40,105 nucleotides of DNA, taken from JAXIHJ01 sp034189755. Its GTDB lineage: Bacteria > Planctomycetota > Phycisphaerae > SM23-33. The first letter of the stretch is position 1. Each line of letters begins with the position of its first letter. The notes under the pieces were generated by a model that saw nothing but the letters and a program-made list of their open reading frames with translations, had not been told where the DNA came from and made no database searches. Shown here in pieces: positions 13,733 through 23,467 of the stretch. Location: contig JAXIHJ010000082.1 in NCBI GenBank assembly GCA_034189755.1, positions 1-40,105 of the forward strand, in the 5' to 3' direction. Both the position numbers and the translations under genes were made by a program.

Positions 13733-15142
13733 CTATTTGCCCACGCAGAAGCGTGCGAAGATTCGTCCCAGTATGTTTTCGGTAACGATTTCACCGCTGA
13801 TTTGGCCCATCTCAGCCAGGGCTGCGCGAAGGTCGACGGCGGCCAGTTCGGCGACGTCGGCAACGTCGTTGGCCCCGGCGAGCAGCCGGGCTGCCCGCTG
13901 AGCCGCTTCGGCGGCTGAAAGCAGGCACCGTTTCTGACGTGTGTGCAGGCCAAGCGACTCGCCGCCGCGCAACGCGGTCAGGTTCAACTGGTCGGCGAGC
14001 CTGCTTCGCATTAAGTCCAGCCCATCTAGGCGCTTAGCCGAAGTAGCTATAGCCGCCAGGCCCAGGGCCGACTCCAGCTTATCCAGGCGCAACCTTGCGA
14101 CGGCGGCGTCGAGCAGGTCAACCTTGTTGGCCAGCAGCAACAGGGGCGCCCGCGGATTAGCCAGGCGAACCTCAGCCAGCAGCTTCAGATCGTCCCGGAT
14201 ACGGTGGTCGGCAAGATCGGCCACGAAGCAGACGGCGTCGGCCCGGGCCACTGCCCGGCGTGCGGCGTTGTCGGCGGCTGCGGCAAGCGGCTCGGCCGGC
14301 TGGGTAAGGCCTGCGGCGTCCTGGAGGAGTACGGCCCCGCCGTCCGGCAGTATCGTCGATGCGCTTAACACGTCGCGGGTCGTGCCGGCCAGGGCCGAAA
14401 CAATCGCCCGGTCGGTCCCAGTCAGTGCGTTCAGGAGAGAACTTTTGCCGACGTTGCACCTGCCTGCGATTACCACGCGCGGCGTGTCGGCGGTTTCGCT
14501 GATGTCAGCGGCCTGGGCTGCGGTGTTACGGAGTTTCTCGGCCAGCTTAGTCAGCCGAGAGGCCAGCTTGCCGGGCTGATCGAGTTGAATGTTTTCCTCG
14601 GCCAGGTCGATAGCCGCCTCCACGCTGGCCAGCACGTCGGCGACCTGTCCGGCGAAGTCCCCGCACAGCCGGGCGACCTGCCCGGACAATGCAGCCATCG
14701 CCGTGCGAAGCTGAAAGTCGTCTGCGGCGCTGATGATGTCCGCGACGGCCTCGGCGGCCGATAAGTCAAGCCGCCCGGACAGAAAGGCCCTGGCGGTGAA
14801 TTCACCTGCCTCCGACTGCCGTGCGCCTGCGGCGATCAATTCCGCTGTCAATGCCGTGGCTGCCGCGGCTGGGCCTGGAATGTGAATCTCCACTACGTCC
14901 TGACGGGTGTAGCTTTTCGGTGCGCAGAAGACATATGCCCTGGCGGGCAGTTCCGCCGGACCAACTCTGGCGCGTCCGTCCAGCCAGCGGAACCCGCCGG
15001 CCCGGCTGAGCCTGCGGGCCGACGGCATGAATACGGTTTCAGCCAGCGGGCCCGCCTGCGGGCCGCTTAAGCGCACGATTGCCCTGGCGGCTGAACCAGC
15101 CGCCGTCGAAATAGCGACAATCGTGTCATCCGTGCGAAACAT
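13733..15142 (-). CDS. mnmE: tRNA modification GTPase MnmE
   Basis: MnmE with MnmG installs the cmnm5 group on U34 of tRNAs reading two-family codons. The 469-aa protein has the N-terminal formyl-THF-binding domain (TIVAISTAAG, AIVRLSGPQA), a helical domain, and an inserted GTPase domain: G1 GRCNVGKSS (about residue 226), G2 GTTRDV, G3 DAAGL and G4 NKVD. It ends in the conserved FCVGK, where the cysteine of the canonical C(I/L/V)GK tail is catalytic. G3 has Ala in place of the usual Thr of DTAG. The MnmG partner is not in the window. The gene is transcribed from a promoter region shared with the zinc-ribbon gene. Confidence 0.96.
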   Translation of the reverse strand: MFRTDDTIVAISTAAGSAARAIVRLSGPQAGPLAETVFMPSARRLSRAGGFRWLDGRARVGPAELPARAYVFCAPKSYTRQDVVEIHIPGPAAAATALTAELIAAGARQSEAGEFTARAFLSGRLDLSAAEAVADIISAADDFQLRTAMAALSGQVARLCGDFAGQVADVLASVEAAIDLAEENIQLDQPGKLASRLTKLAEKLRNTAAQAADISETADTPRVVIAGRCNVGKSSLLNALTGTDRAIVSALAGTTRDVLSASTILPDGGAVLLQDAAGLTQPAEPLAAAADNAARRAVARADAVCFVADLADHRIRDDLKLLAEVRLANPRAPLLLLANKVDLLDAAVARLRLDKLESALGLAAIATSAKRLDGLDLMRSRLADQLNLTALRGGESLGLHTRQKRCLLSAAEAAQRAARLLAGANDVADVAELAAVDLRAALAEMGQISGEIVTENILGRIFARFCVGK

Positions 15143-15174
15143 CTTTTTTTATGTCTGATTCGTTGAAAACTTTC

Positions 15175-15203
15175 TTGAACCCTTAACCGGCAAATGTCAT
15201 ACT
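15175..15203 (+). promoter_or_regulatory. Promoter of the zinc-ribbon/rnhA/dnaG unit
   Basis: TTGAAC (15175-15180), 17 bases, CATACT (15198-15203), followed by AT-rich sequence and about 40 bases of leader to the ATG at 15244. Its -10 overlaps the -10 proposed for mnmE on the other strand. Confidence 0.5.
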
Positions 15204-15226
15204 AAATAATTCAAGTAATTTAACAA
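15199..15226 (-). promoter_or_regulatory. Candidate promoter of mnmE
   Basis: Minus strand: TTGTTA (15226-15221), 16 bases, TAGTAT (15204-15199), about 57 bases before the mnmE ATG. The -10 shares ATACT with the promoter on the plus strand. Confidence 0.35.
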
Positions 15227-15243
15227 GTGAAGAGGGCTATTGC

Positions 15244-15996
15244 ATGGGAACGATGCTAGCGTCATTGCTTCGTCTCCAATCGATAGAGGGTAAACTGGCA
15301 CGTGTCAGGCAAAGGCTGAAGTCGCGGCAAAAGGCCGTAGCCACCCAACAAATGCGGATCGACCAGTTTCGCGACGATTGGAACGTATTACACGAAAAAT
15401 CGCTCACACGCCGGCAAGAAGCTGACAGTCTGGAACTGGACCTGAAAGACAAGGAAGCACAGGTTTCCAAGTACCGGACGGCGCTCAATACCGCCAGGAC
15501 CAATAAGGAATACGCCGGCATCCTCACGCAGATTAACTCCCTCAAGGCCGACAACGCCAAGCTGGAAGACAGGATCTTAAAAATCATGCAGGAGGCGGAC
15601 TCGGTTCACGCCGAGGCCGACGAGGTCCGGGCACGTATAGAGACGGAGGAGAAACGCCTGGAGGAAATTCATCGCATCAGTGCCGAAGAGATCGAAAAAC
15701 TGGAGGCCATGGTCAATGAGCTGTCAGCCAGCCGCGCCGAGGCCGCTGCCGACGTGCCGCCCAAGGCGTTGGTTGTTTTTGACCGCATCGCCGAAAACTA
15801 CGACGGCGAGGCGATGGCCGCCATCGAGATACATGGCCGAAAACCCCCGCACGAATATGTATGCGGGGGCTGTTTTATGAGCCTTAACCCTGAACATGCT
15901 AACGCCCTCAGGACCCGCGACGAAGTCCGCACCTGCGACAATTGTGGGCGGATACTCTACCTGGAACCGCAGGCTGAAGGCTCGCCGACGTCGTAG
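15244..15996 (+). CDS. Coiled-coil protein with C-terminal C4 zinc ribbon
   Basis: The 250-aa protein is a long coiled coil (about residues 10-165, heptad-like and rich in Glu, Lys, Arg and Leu) ending in a four-cysteine zinc ribbon: C207-x2-C210 and C231-x2-C234. This matches the widespread zf-RING_7/CdsZ-type family, whose members have been linked to nucleic-acid or regulatory roles without a settled function. The segment NTARTNKEYAGILTQINSL is the family's conserved central motif. A GA-rich ribosome site (AGAGGG) precedes the ATG. It stands 47 bp before rnhA in the same direction and takes the position of rpsU in the classical rpsU-dnaG-rpoD operon. Confidence 0.88.
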   Translation: MGTMLASLLRLQSIEGKLARVRQRLKSRQKAVATQQMRIDQFRDDWNVLHEKSLTRRQEADSLELDLKDKEAQVSKYRTALNTARTNKEYAGILTQINSLKADNAKLEDRILKIMQEADSVHAEADEVRARIETEEKRLEEIHRISAEEIEKLEAMVNELSASRAEAAADVPPKALVVFDRIAENYDGEAMAAIEIHGRKPPHEYVCGGCFMSLNPEHANALRTRDEVRTCDNCGRILYLEPQAEGSPTS

Positions 15997-16043
15997 CCGT
16001 CAGGGCCGGGGGCCAGTTCAAGCTAAGTTCGTGCCGGCGGTGA

Positions 16044-16487
16044 ATGAAAATGAGCAATGAGGCGTTGCGCTTAATAGCAAATATTGACGGAGGCGCACGG
16101 GGTAACCCCGGCCCGGCCGGCGCAGGCGTGGTCCTTCGCGATGCTGCGGACGGGGCTGTTGTTTACCAGGCGGGCTTGTATCTCGGCAAGGCCACCAACA
16201 ACGTCGCCGAGTACCGGGCGCTGCTGGCGGCTTGCAAGACCGCCGGCGACTTTAACGCCGCGGAGGTGGAAGTATTCAGCGATTCGGAGCTGCTGGTCAG
16301 GCAGATGAACGGTGAGTACCGTGTAAAAAACGCCGGTCTCAAGCCGCTTTTCGAAGAAGCGCTCCGCCTGGCGGGGGTGTTCGGGCGTTTTACGGTTCGC
16401 CACGTCCGACGGGAGGACAACAAGGACGCCGACCAGCTCGCCAACCAGGCTATCAACCTGAGGCGCAACGTCGAAGACGCCGAATAG
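16044..16487 (+). CDS. rnhA: Ribonuclease HI
   Basis: It degrades the RNA strand of RNA-DNA hybrids, for example primers and R-loops. The 147-aa protein carries the four-carboxylate active site: Asp15 in NIDGGARGNPGPAG, Glu56 in NNVAEYRALL, Asp80 in VFSDSELLVRQMNG, and the late Asp in NKDADQLAN. The DGGARGNPGPAG start and the absence of a basic-protrusion segment place it with the short archaeal-like/RnhA-like clade rather than the E. coli form. A second in-frame ATG at 16050 is an alternative start. It stands about 30 bp before dnaG, so removal and synthesis of primers appear to be co-expressed. Confidence 0.94.
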   Translation: MKMSNEALRLIANIDGGARGNPGPAGAGVVLRDAADGAVVYQAGLYLGKATNNVAEYRALLAACKTAGDFNAAEVEVFSDSELLVRQMNGEYRVKNAGLKPLFEEALRLAGVFGRFTVRHVRREDNKDADQLANQAINLRRNVEDAE

Positions 16488-16516
16488 GATATTTGCCGGG
16501 CAGCCGTGACGCAACA

Positions 16517-18301
16517 ATGGCGAGATTCTCACAACAATTCATTCAGCAGGTGGCCCAGGCGACGGACATCGTCGAGCTGATTGGCCAATATGTTGCGCTG
16601 AAAAAACGAGGCAGGGAATTCGTGGGACTCTGCCCCTTCCACGACGATCATAAGCCGTCGATGTACGTCGCGCCGGCAAAGGAAATTTTCAAGTGTTTCG
16701 CCTGCGGCGCCGGCGGCGGCGTGTTTCAGTTCGTCATGCGGTATGACAAACTTGAGTTCCCTGAGGCGGTGCGGACATTGGCCGAGCGGGCGAATATCCC
16801 GCTGCCGGCTGAAACCGAGACCGCTCCCGTCCAGGCGGGCATGAGCAAGAACGACCTGATGAATGTCTGCACCTTCGCGGCGAGGTTCTTCCGCTCGCAA
16901 TTGCGGTCGGAGGTGGGCAAGGCCGCACTGGAATACGCGCTGAGCCGCAAGCTGACGGACAAGTCGATTGAACGTTTCGGCCTGGGTTATGCACCGCAAT
17001 CTTGGGAATCGCTTCTGGCGGCGGCCCGCCGCGACGGGCTTAGCGAGAGCCAGCTCATCGCAGCGGGACTTGCAGTTCGCCGGGACAACGGCGCCGGCTG
17101 CTACGATCGTTTTCGACACCGCCTGATGTTTCCGATTTTCGACCCGACGGGGCGTGTTATCGCCTTCGGCGGTCGGGCACTCGACGAGCAGGAAACAGCG
17201 AAGTATCTCAACTCGCCCGACACCGTGCTGTTCGACAAATCCAGCCAGCTTTATGGGTTGAACTTTTCCCGAGAGGCGATCGTTTCAGCGGGCGAGGCAA
17301 TAGTGGTGGAAGGCTACCTCGATACGCTTATGGCGCTTCAGTCCGGTCTGCCCAACGTCGTCGCGACGCTGGGGACGGCTTTGACCGACCGCCATGTACG
17401 GCTGCTGTCGCGGTACGCGCAGGAGGCGGTGCTGGTCTTTGACTCCGACGCCGCGGGCACAGCCGCCGCTGAGCGGGCGCTGGAGGTGTTCCTCTCCCAG
17501 CAGATTCACGTTCGCGTGGCGACGATCCCCGCCGGCAAAGACCCGTGCGACTTTTGCCTGGCCGCCGGCGGCGAGGCGCTGAAAAACCTGGCGGCCGAGG
17601 CCCCCGATGCCCTGCAATATGTCTGGGGCCGCCGCCTTGAGGCCATTAAGCAGGCCGGCCAGAACCTCGCCGATCGCCGCCGCCTGGTTGAGCAATTCCT
17701 GCAATTTGTGGTTTCTTCGGCTGCATACGGTGCTATCGATGCAGTCCGCCGTGGACAACTCGCCCAGCGCATCGGACACCTGCTGAACGTTCCGCCGATT
17801 GAGCTTCAGCAGCAGATGCGTCGCCTGGCACGTCGTATTCCTCGCCCCGGCCAAGCCGCCCAACCGGCCGAGCCGGACCTGTCCAACGAGCCGAGTACAC
17901 TGGCCGAGCGACATCTGCTTGAGGTCCTGCTGAACAGGCCCGACCTGTTCGACGCCGTCGCCGAACGGGTTACACCGCAAGATTTTACATGTAAAGGGCT
18001 TGGCGAAGTTGCCGAGTGCGTCTGGTCGCTGGGCCGGGCCGGTGGGCTTTCGCTGGAGGCCTTGCTGGCCATGGATGAAATGTCGGACGGGGGGGCGCTG
18101 CTTACGGACTTGGCAGCCGACGGTGAGCGTCGAGGCAACTACGAACAAACAATTGCCGGGGCCATGGAACATCTGGCCTACCGTGACGGCAGGCGTCAGT
18201 TGCAGGAGCTGAAGGCCTCCGGCTACAGCGACGAGGCCTTGCGAGAGCTTGGCCAGCGACTGCAACAACCAGACGCCCGAAGAAAGCCGAGAATTACGTG
18301 A
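16517..18301 (+). CDS. dnaG: DNA primase
   Basis: It synthesises RNA primers at the replication fork. The 594-aa protein has the N-terminal zinc domain (CPFH at 39-42, then C60 and C63, in the order C-x2-H...C-x2-C), the Toprim core with IVVEGYLDTLMAL (about residue 260), VLVFDSDAAGTAAAERA (about 305) and the following acidic residue in KDPCDF, and a C-terminal DnaB-interacting helical region (ERHLLEVLLNRPDLFDAV). The ATG at 16517 is the standard N-terminus (MARFSQQFIQQV); a TTG at 16493 would add eight residues. A weak ribosome site suggests coupling to rnhA. rpoD follows after 111 bp with its own promoter. Confidence 0.96.
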   Translation: MARFSQQFIQQVAQATDIVELIGQYVALKKRGREFVGLCPFHDDHKPSMYVAPAKEIFKCFACGAGGGVFQFVMRYDKLEFPEAVRTLAERANIPLPAETETAPVQAGMSKNDLMNVCTFAARFFRSQLRSEVGKAALEYALSRKLTDKSIERFGLGYAPQSWESLLAAARRDGLSESQLIAAGLAVRRDNGAGCYDRFRHRLMFPIFDPTGRVIAFGGRALDEQETAKYLNSPDTVLFDKSSQLYGLNFSREAIVSAGEAIVVEGYLDTLMALQSGLPNVVATLGTALTDRHVRLLSRYAQEAVLVFDSDAAGTAAAERALEVFLSQQIHVRVATIPAGKDPCDFCLAAGGEALKNLAAEAPDALQYVWGRRLEAIKQAGQNLADRRRLVEQFLQFVVSSAAYGAIDAVRRGQLAQRIGHLLNVPPIELQQQMRRLARRIPRPGQAAQPAEPDLSNEPSTLAERHLLEVLLNRPDLFDAVAERVTPQDFTCKGLGEVAECVWSLGRAGGLSLEALLAMDEMSDGGALLTDLAADGERRGNYEQTIAGAMEHLAYRDGRRQLQELKASGYSDEALRELGQRLQQPDARRKPRIT

Positions 18302-18329
18302 AACCGGAACCAAAACACTATAACCAGCC

Positions 18330-18359
18330 TTGATTTTCAGAGGCCATGTTTCGTATAAT
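18330..18359 (+). promoter_or_regulatory. Promoter of rpoD
   Basis: TTGATT (18330-18335), 18 bases, then a perfect TATAAT (18354-18359), about 53 bases before the rpoD ATG. It lies between dnaG and rpoD and lets rpoD be expressed apart from the upstream genes. Confidence 0.7.
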
Positions 18360-18412
18360 AGCCAGATTCGTATGATGTTAAGGCACTCTGTGTACCTACC
18401 GGGAGTTGGCGT

Positions 18413-20089
<1,677 letters not shown>

Positions 20090-20258
20090 AAACGCCTTTA
20101 CTACGGCCCGGCGCATATCGGCATTTTCGACTGGGTTTGTTGACCGGCGGGATTTCGATGGTGGTGTTAAAGCCGCTACGCTCTTGTGCCGATAGCCACA
20201 GTACAAGCCGGACTTCTTGTCGCTGCTAATGCAGCACACGGTTGGGGGTCGAAACGGC

Positions 20259-20263
20259 AGGAG
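20259..20263 (+). promoter_or_regulatory. Ribosome binding site fixing the response-regulator start
   Basis: AGGAG lies 8 bases before a GTG at 20272. This supports GTG at 20272 over the TTG at 20242, which has no ribosome site. The rest of the 182-bp gap after rpoD shows no gene or clear promoter. Confidence 0.7.
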
Positions 20264-20271
20264 ATGTTCCT

Positions 20272-21336
20272 GTGCAATCTGTGCCAACCGATGTGCTGAT
20301 CGTGGATGACGAATCCCAAGTCTGTAAGTTGCTCTGCAACGCGCTGAGCGAGGCGGGCGTGGCCTGTACAACCGCAACCGGGGGTCTTGAGGCCAAAAAA
20401 CTCCTTAAGAGCGGTAGATTTTCCGTCATGGTCACCGATGCGTACATGCCGGACATGAACGGCCTGGACCTGCTGAAATACGCAAGCCGAAACGTACCTG
20501 AATGCCGGGTTGTACTTATTACCGGCGTTTCCAGCACGCGATGCCTGGCCCGGGCCATCACGCTGGGCGCCTACGACTACCTGCAAAAGCCTCTGGAAAT
20601 GCGATCATTCGTTGAAACGGTCCAGCGGGCACTGTCAAAAGGCGCCCCTCAGACCCTGCCGGTCAAGGCGGCCCTTGCGATCCAGAGAGAAGGACAAGTT
20701 CGCCAATTGTCCCTGGAGGTCATTCGGGCCTTGGTGCACGCGGTCGAGGCGAAAGACCCATACACGCGCCGCCACAGCGAGCACGTTACACATTACGCGA
20801 CCCATCTGGCTCGGCAGTTGAGCACCGATCCTGAGGTGGTCGAGGCCATACGCATCGCCTCGTTGGTCCACGACATCGGCAAAATAGGCGTTCCGGATCA
20901 CATCCTCACTAAGCCGGGCAAACTCAGCTCCGAAGAGTTCGAGCAGATCCGGCGCCACCCGCTGCTTGGCGCGAGAATCGTGGAGAACGTATCCATGTTC
21001 TCGGTCGAGGCCCAATTGGTCAGGCATCACCACGAGTGCTGGAACGGCAGCGGCTATCCGGACGGGCTGACAGGCGAGACCATCCCCTTCGGGGCACGCA
21101 TCATCAATATCGCCGACTCCATAGATGCCATGTTGATGCGGCGAACCTATAAGCCGGCCTATTCAGTGGAACAGATGCTGGACGAGATGGCCCGCTGTGC
21201 CGGAAGCCAGTTTGCCCCGGACCTGGTTAACGTGGCAGACAAGTGGTGCCGCGAGCATGTAGACGAACTGATTCTTCCGGGCAAGACTATCGAAGCAGGA
21301 CATTTCCAACTCATCTACGGCAGCAACGTCGCCTGA
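20272..21336 (+). CDS. Response regulator with HD-GYP c-di-GMP phosphodiesterase domain (RpfG type)
   Basis: Read from GTG at 20272, the 354-aa protein has a receiver domain with Asp12-Asp13, phospho-acceptor Asp56 (VTDAYMPDMNG), Thr84 and Lys106 (YLQKP), a short linker, and an HD-GYP domain: RRHSEHVTHYATHLA, the metal motif H200-D201 (SLVHDIGKIG), KPGKLSSEEFEQIRRHP, HHHECWNGSGYPDGL (GYP at 261-263) and INIADSIDAML. All catalytic residues of active phosphodiesterases seem present, so phosphorylation probably controls breakdown of cyclic di-GMP. No sensor kinase is adjacent. Confidence 0.93.
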   Translation: MQSVPTDVLIVDDESQVCKLLCNALSEAGVACTTATGGLEAKKLLKSGRFSVMVTDAYMPDMNGLDLLKYASRNVPECRVVLITGVSSTRCLARAITLGAYDYLQKPLEMRSFVETVQRALSKGAPQTLPVKAALAIQREGQVRQLSLEVIRALVHAVEAKDPYTRRHSEHVTHYATHLARQLSTDPEVVEAIRIASLVHDIGKIGVPDHILTKPGKLSSEEFEQIRRHPLLGARIVENVSMFSVEAQLVRHHHECWNGSGYPDGLTGETIPFGARIINIADSIDAMLMRRTYKPAYSVEQMLDEMARCAGSQFAPDLVNVADKWCREHVDELILPGKTIEAGHFQLIYGSNVA

Positions 21337-21368
21337 GGTCGCCTGAGATGGACAAATCGCCTCAGGCG
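21330..21368 (+). repeat. Inverted repeat with two alternative left arms
   Basis: CGCCTGAGG (21330-21338) pairs over 9 bp with CCTCAGGCG (21360-21368). A second copy of the left arm, CGCCTGAG (21340-21347), can pair with the same right arm. It overlaps the stop codon of the response regulator. No T-run follows, so a factor-independent terminator is doubtful. Confidence 0.45.
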
Positions 21369-21383
21369 AACCGAAGCCGTCCC

Positions 21384-21412
21384 TTGCCAATTCCCTTCGA
21401 ACTATTTACCAT
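21384..21412 (+). promoter_or_regulatory. Candidate promoter of the pgk-rpe-accD unit
   Basis: TTGCCA (21384-21389), 17 bases, TACCAT (21407-21412), about 55 bases before the pgk ATG. Matches are 4 of 6 at both elements, so this is tentative. Confidence 0.35.
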
Positions 21413-21466
21413 TCCGCTTTCGATTTTATTGTGGGACAACCACACCAGGCGAAGGGACAAAGACTC

Positions 21467-22684
21467 ATGGCGACCAGAACGATTGCGGACCTTTTGGAAA
21501 AAGACGTAGCGGGCAGGCGGGTATTGATGCGCGTGGATTTCAACGTCCCGCTGGCCGGCGAGAAGATAACCGACGACCGGCGCATCCAGGCGGCGCTGCC
21601 GAGCATCCGGAAAATTCTCAGCTATGGCGGCAGGCTGATTCTGATGAGTCACCTCGGCCGGCCTGAGGGCCAGGTCCGGCCGGAACTGTCGCTCAGGCCC
21701 GCCGCCGAGCGGCTGGGCGAATTGCTGGGCAAGGAAGTCAAGCTAGGCCCGGCCCAGGTCGTAGGCCCGGAGGCTGAAAAGATGGCCGGCGCCCTGGCTG
21801 ACGGAGACGTATTATTGCTGGAGAACCTCCGCTTCCACAAGGGTGAGACCAGCAAAGATGAGGCGGAGCTGGACGCCTTTGCCAAGGAATTGGCCGGGCT
21901 CGGCGAGGTATACGTCAATGACGCCTTTGGTACCTGCCATCGCAAGCACGCCAGCATGTACGGCCTGGCCAAGGCCATTCAGGCCGGCGGCGGACCGGCT
22001 GTCGCAGGCTTCCTCGTTGATAAGGAAATCAAATATCTCCACGAGGCCCTTGCCTCGCCCGCCAGGCCATTCGTGGCTATCCTCGGCGGGGCGAAAGCCT
22101 CCGGCAAGATCAAGCTCATCTCCAGCCTGCTTCAGAAGGTCGACCAAATCCTGATTGGCGGGGCGATGGCTTACACGCTGCTGAAGGCCAGGGGTGTCGC
22201 TGTGGGCAAGAGTCTCATCGAGGCCGACCATCTAGACCAGATGAAGTCGCTGCTGAAGACCGCCGGCCAGAAGATACTCCTGCCGTGCGACCACGTGGCT
22301 ACGGACGATTTCGAGGCAGGCGGGCCTACCATCACCGAATGCTCAGGCATACCCGACAATCTGTTGGGCATGGATATCGGCCCGAAGACCGTCAAGCAGT
22401 TCAGTCAGGCAATCGCCGCAGCCGGTACAATCGTCTGGAACGGGCCAATGGGCGTGTTTGAGAAAGAGGCCTACGCCGCCGGCACAAAGGCCGTCGCCGA
22501 GGCCGTTGCCGAAGCAACCGGCGCCGGTGCGGTCAGTATAATCGGCGGCGGCGACTCAGCCGCAGCCGTCGAGCAGATGAAACTCGCCGGGAAGATGACA
22601 CATGTATCCACCGGCGGGGGGGCGTCGCTGACCTATCTCGAAGGCAAGCCCATGCCGCCCATTGAAGTATTGGACGCCAGGTAG
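21467..22684 (+). CDS. pgk: Phosphoglycerate kinase
   Basis: It transfers phosphate between 1,3-bisphosphoglycerate and ADP in glycolysis and gluconeogenesis. The 405-aa protein has RVDFNVPL near residue 24, LMSHLGRPEG, LLLENLRFHKGE, VNDAFGTCHRKHAS, the hinge and nucleotide segments ILGGAKASGKI and ILIGGAMAYTLL, WNGPMGVFE and the C-terminal IIGGGDSAAAVEQM and STGGGASLTYLEGK. The start at 21467 is preferred over a GTG at 21431 because AAGGGA stands upstream and homologues begin with this helix. It heads a carbon-metabolism cluster, though a terminator-like hairpin follows it. Confidence 0.97.
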   Translation: MATRTIADLLEKDVAGRRVLMRVDFNVPLAGEKITDDRRIQAALPSIRKILSYGGRLILMSHLGRPEGQVRPELSLRPAAERLGELLGKEVKLGPAQVVGPEAEKMAGALADGDVLLLENLRFHKGETSKDEAELDAFAKELAGLGEVYVNDAFGTCHRKHASMYGLAKAIQAGGGPAVAGFLVDKEIKYLHEALASPARPFVAILGGAKASGKIKLISSLLQKVDQILIGGAMAYTLLKARGVAVGKSLIEADHLDQMKSLLKTAGQKILLPCDHVATDDFEAGGPTITECSGIPDNLLGMDIGPKTVKQFSQAIAAAGTIVWNGPMGVFEKEAYAAGTKAVAEAVAEATGAGAVSIIGGGDSAAAVEQMKLAGKMTHVSTGGGASLTYLEGKPMPPIEVLDAR

Positions 22685-22716
22685 GCTTGCCGGGTAAAAT
22701 ATGACATCATTTCGCC

Positions 22717-22747
22717 AAGCCCACGGAAGGTTTTTCCCGTGGGTTTT
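22717..22747 (+). terminator. Hairpin with T-run after pgk
   Basis: AAGCCCACGG (22717-22726) and CCGTGGGTTT (22737-22746) form a 10-bp stem with one G-T pair, ending in T residues. It sits inside a second inverted pair, CGGGTAA (22691-22697) and TTACCCG (22750-22756), so two nested foldings are possible before rpe. Confidence 0.55.
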
Positions 22748-22764
22748 GGTTACCCGAAACAGAA

Positions 22765-23463
22765 ATGGGTGAACAAAAGGGAAATCCTTGGAAGCATCTT
22801 CCCGACGGTCTGCTGATAGCGCCGTCGCTGCTGGCGTGTGATTTCGCCCGCCTGGGCGAACAGGCCGACCAGGCCCTCGCCGCCGGGGCAGACTTACTCC
22901 ACGTGGACGTCATGGACGGGCATTTCGTGCCCAACCTGTCCATGGGGCCAGGCTTCGTCAAGAGCGTACGCAAATATGCCGACTGCCCGCTGGACGTGCA
23001 TATAATGGTCAATGACCCGGCCAATTACATCGAACGATTCGCCGAAGCCGGCGCCGACAGCATCACGTTTCACGTCGAGGCGACAGATGAGCCGGCCAAA
23101 CTCGTTGACCGCCTGCACGAGCTGGGGCTGGGCGCGGGCGTTTCGTTCCGACCGGGCACCGGGCCTGATGTGCTGCGCGAGGTTATAGAAAATGTGGACC
23201 TGGTCCTGGTAATGACCGTCGAGCCCGGTTTCGGCGGACAGAAATTCATGCACGAAATGCTGGACAAAATCGCCGTTGTGCGCAGTATGCTAACGGATAA
23301 GCAGAGGCTGGAAGTAGACGGTGGTATCAGCCTTGAGACGGCCCCGATGTGTGCCAAGTGCGGCGCGGACGTGTTCGTAGCCGGTGAGAACGTTTTTGGA
23401 GCTGCGGATATCGGCGAAGCCGTCCGCCGGCTGCGGCAGGCCGCTGAAGGCGGGTTAACTTGA
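22765..23463 (+). CDS. rpe: Ribulose-phosphate 3-epimerase
   Basis: It interconverts ribulose 5-phosphate and xylulose 5-phosphate in the pentose-phosphate pathway. The 232-aa TIM-barrel protein shows the metal and substrate motifs APSLLACDF, HVDVMDGHFVPN, DVHIMV, the loop VMTVEPGFGGQKF and EVDGGIS, with VAGENVFG near the end. An N-terminal extension of about 17 residues (MGEQKGNPWKHLPDG) is longer than usual. The next gene starts 4 bp after its stop, so the two are translationally close. Confidence 0.96.
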   Translation: MGEQKGNPWKHLPDGLLIAPSLLACDFARLGEQADQALAAGADLLHVDVMDGHFVPNLSMGPGFVKSVRKYADCPLDVHIMVNDPANYIERFAEAGADSITFHVEATDEPAKLVDRLHELGLGAGVSFRPGTGPDVLREVIENVDLVLVMTVEPGFGGQKFMHEMLDKIAVVRSMLTDKQRLEVDGGISLETAPMCAKCGADVFVAGENVFGAADIGEAVRRLRQAAEGGLT

Positions 23464-23467
23464 GCGA

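Noticed and set aside
20090..20271. Riboswitch, such as a c-di-GMP sensor, before the HD-GYP gene
   Set aside because: No consensus of a known riboswitch class was seen. Only the ribosome site at 20259-20263 is supported.
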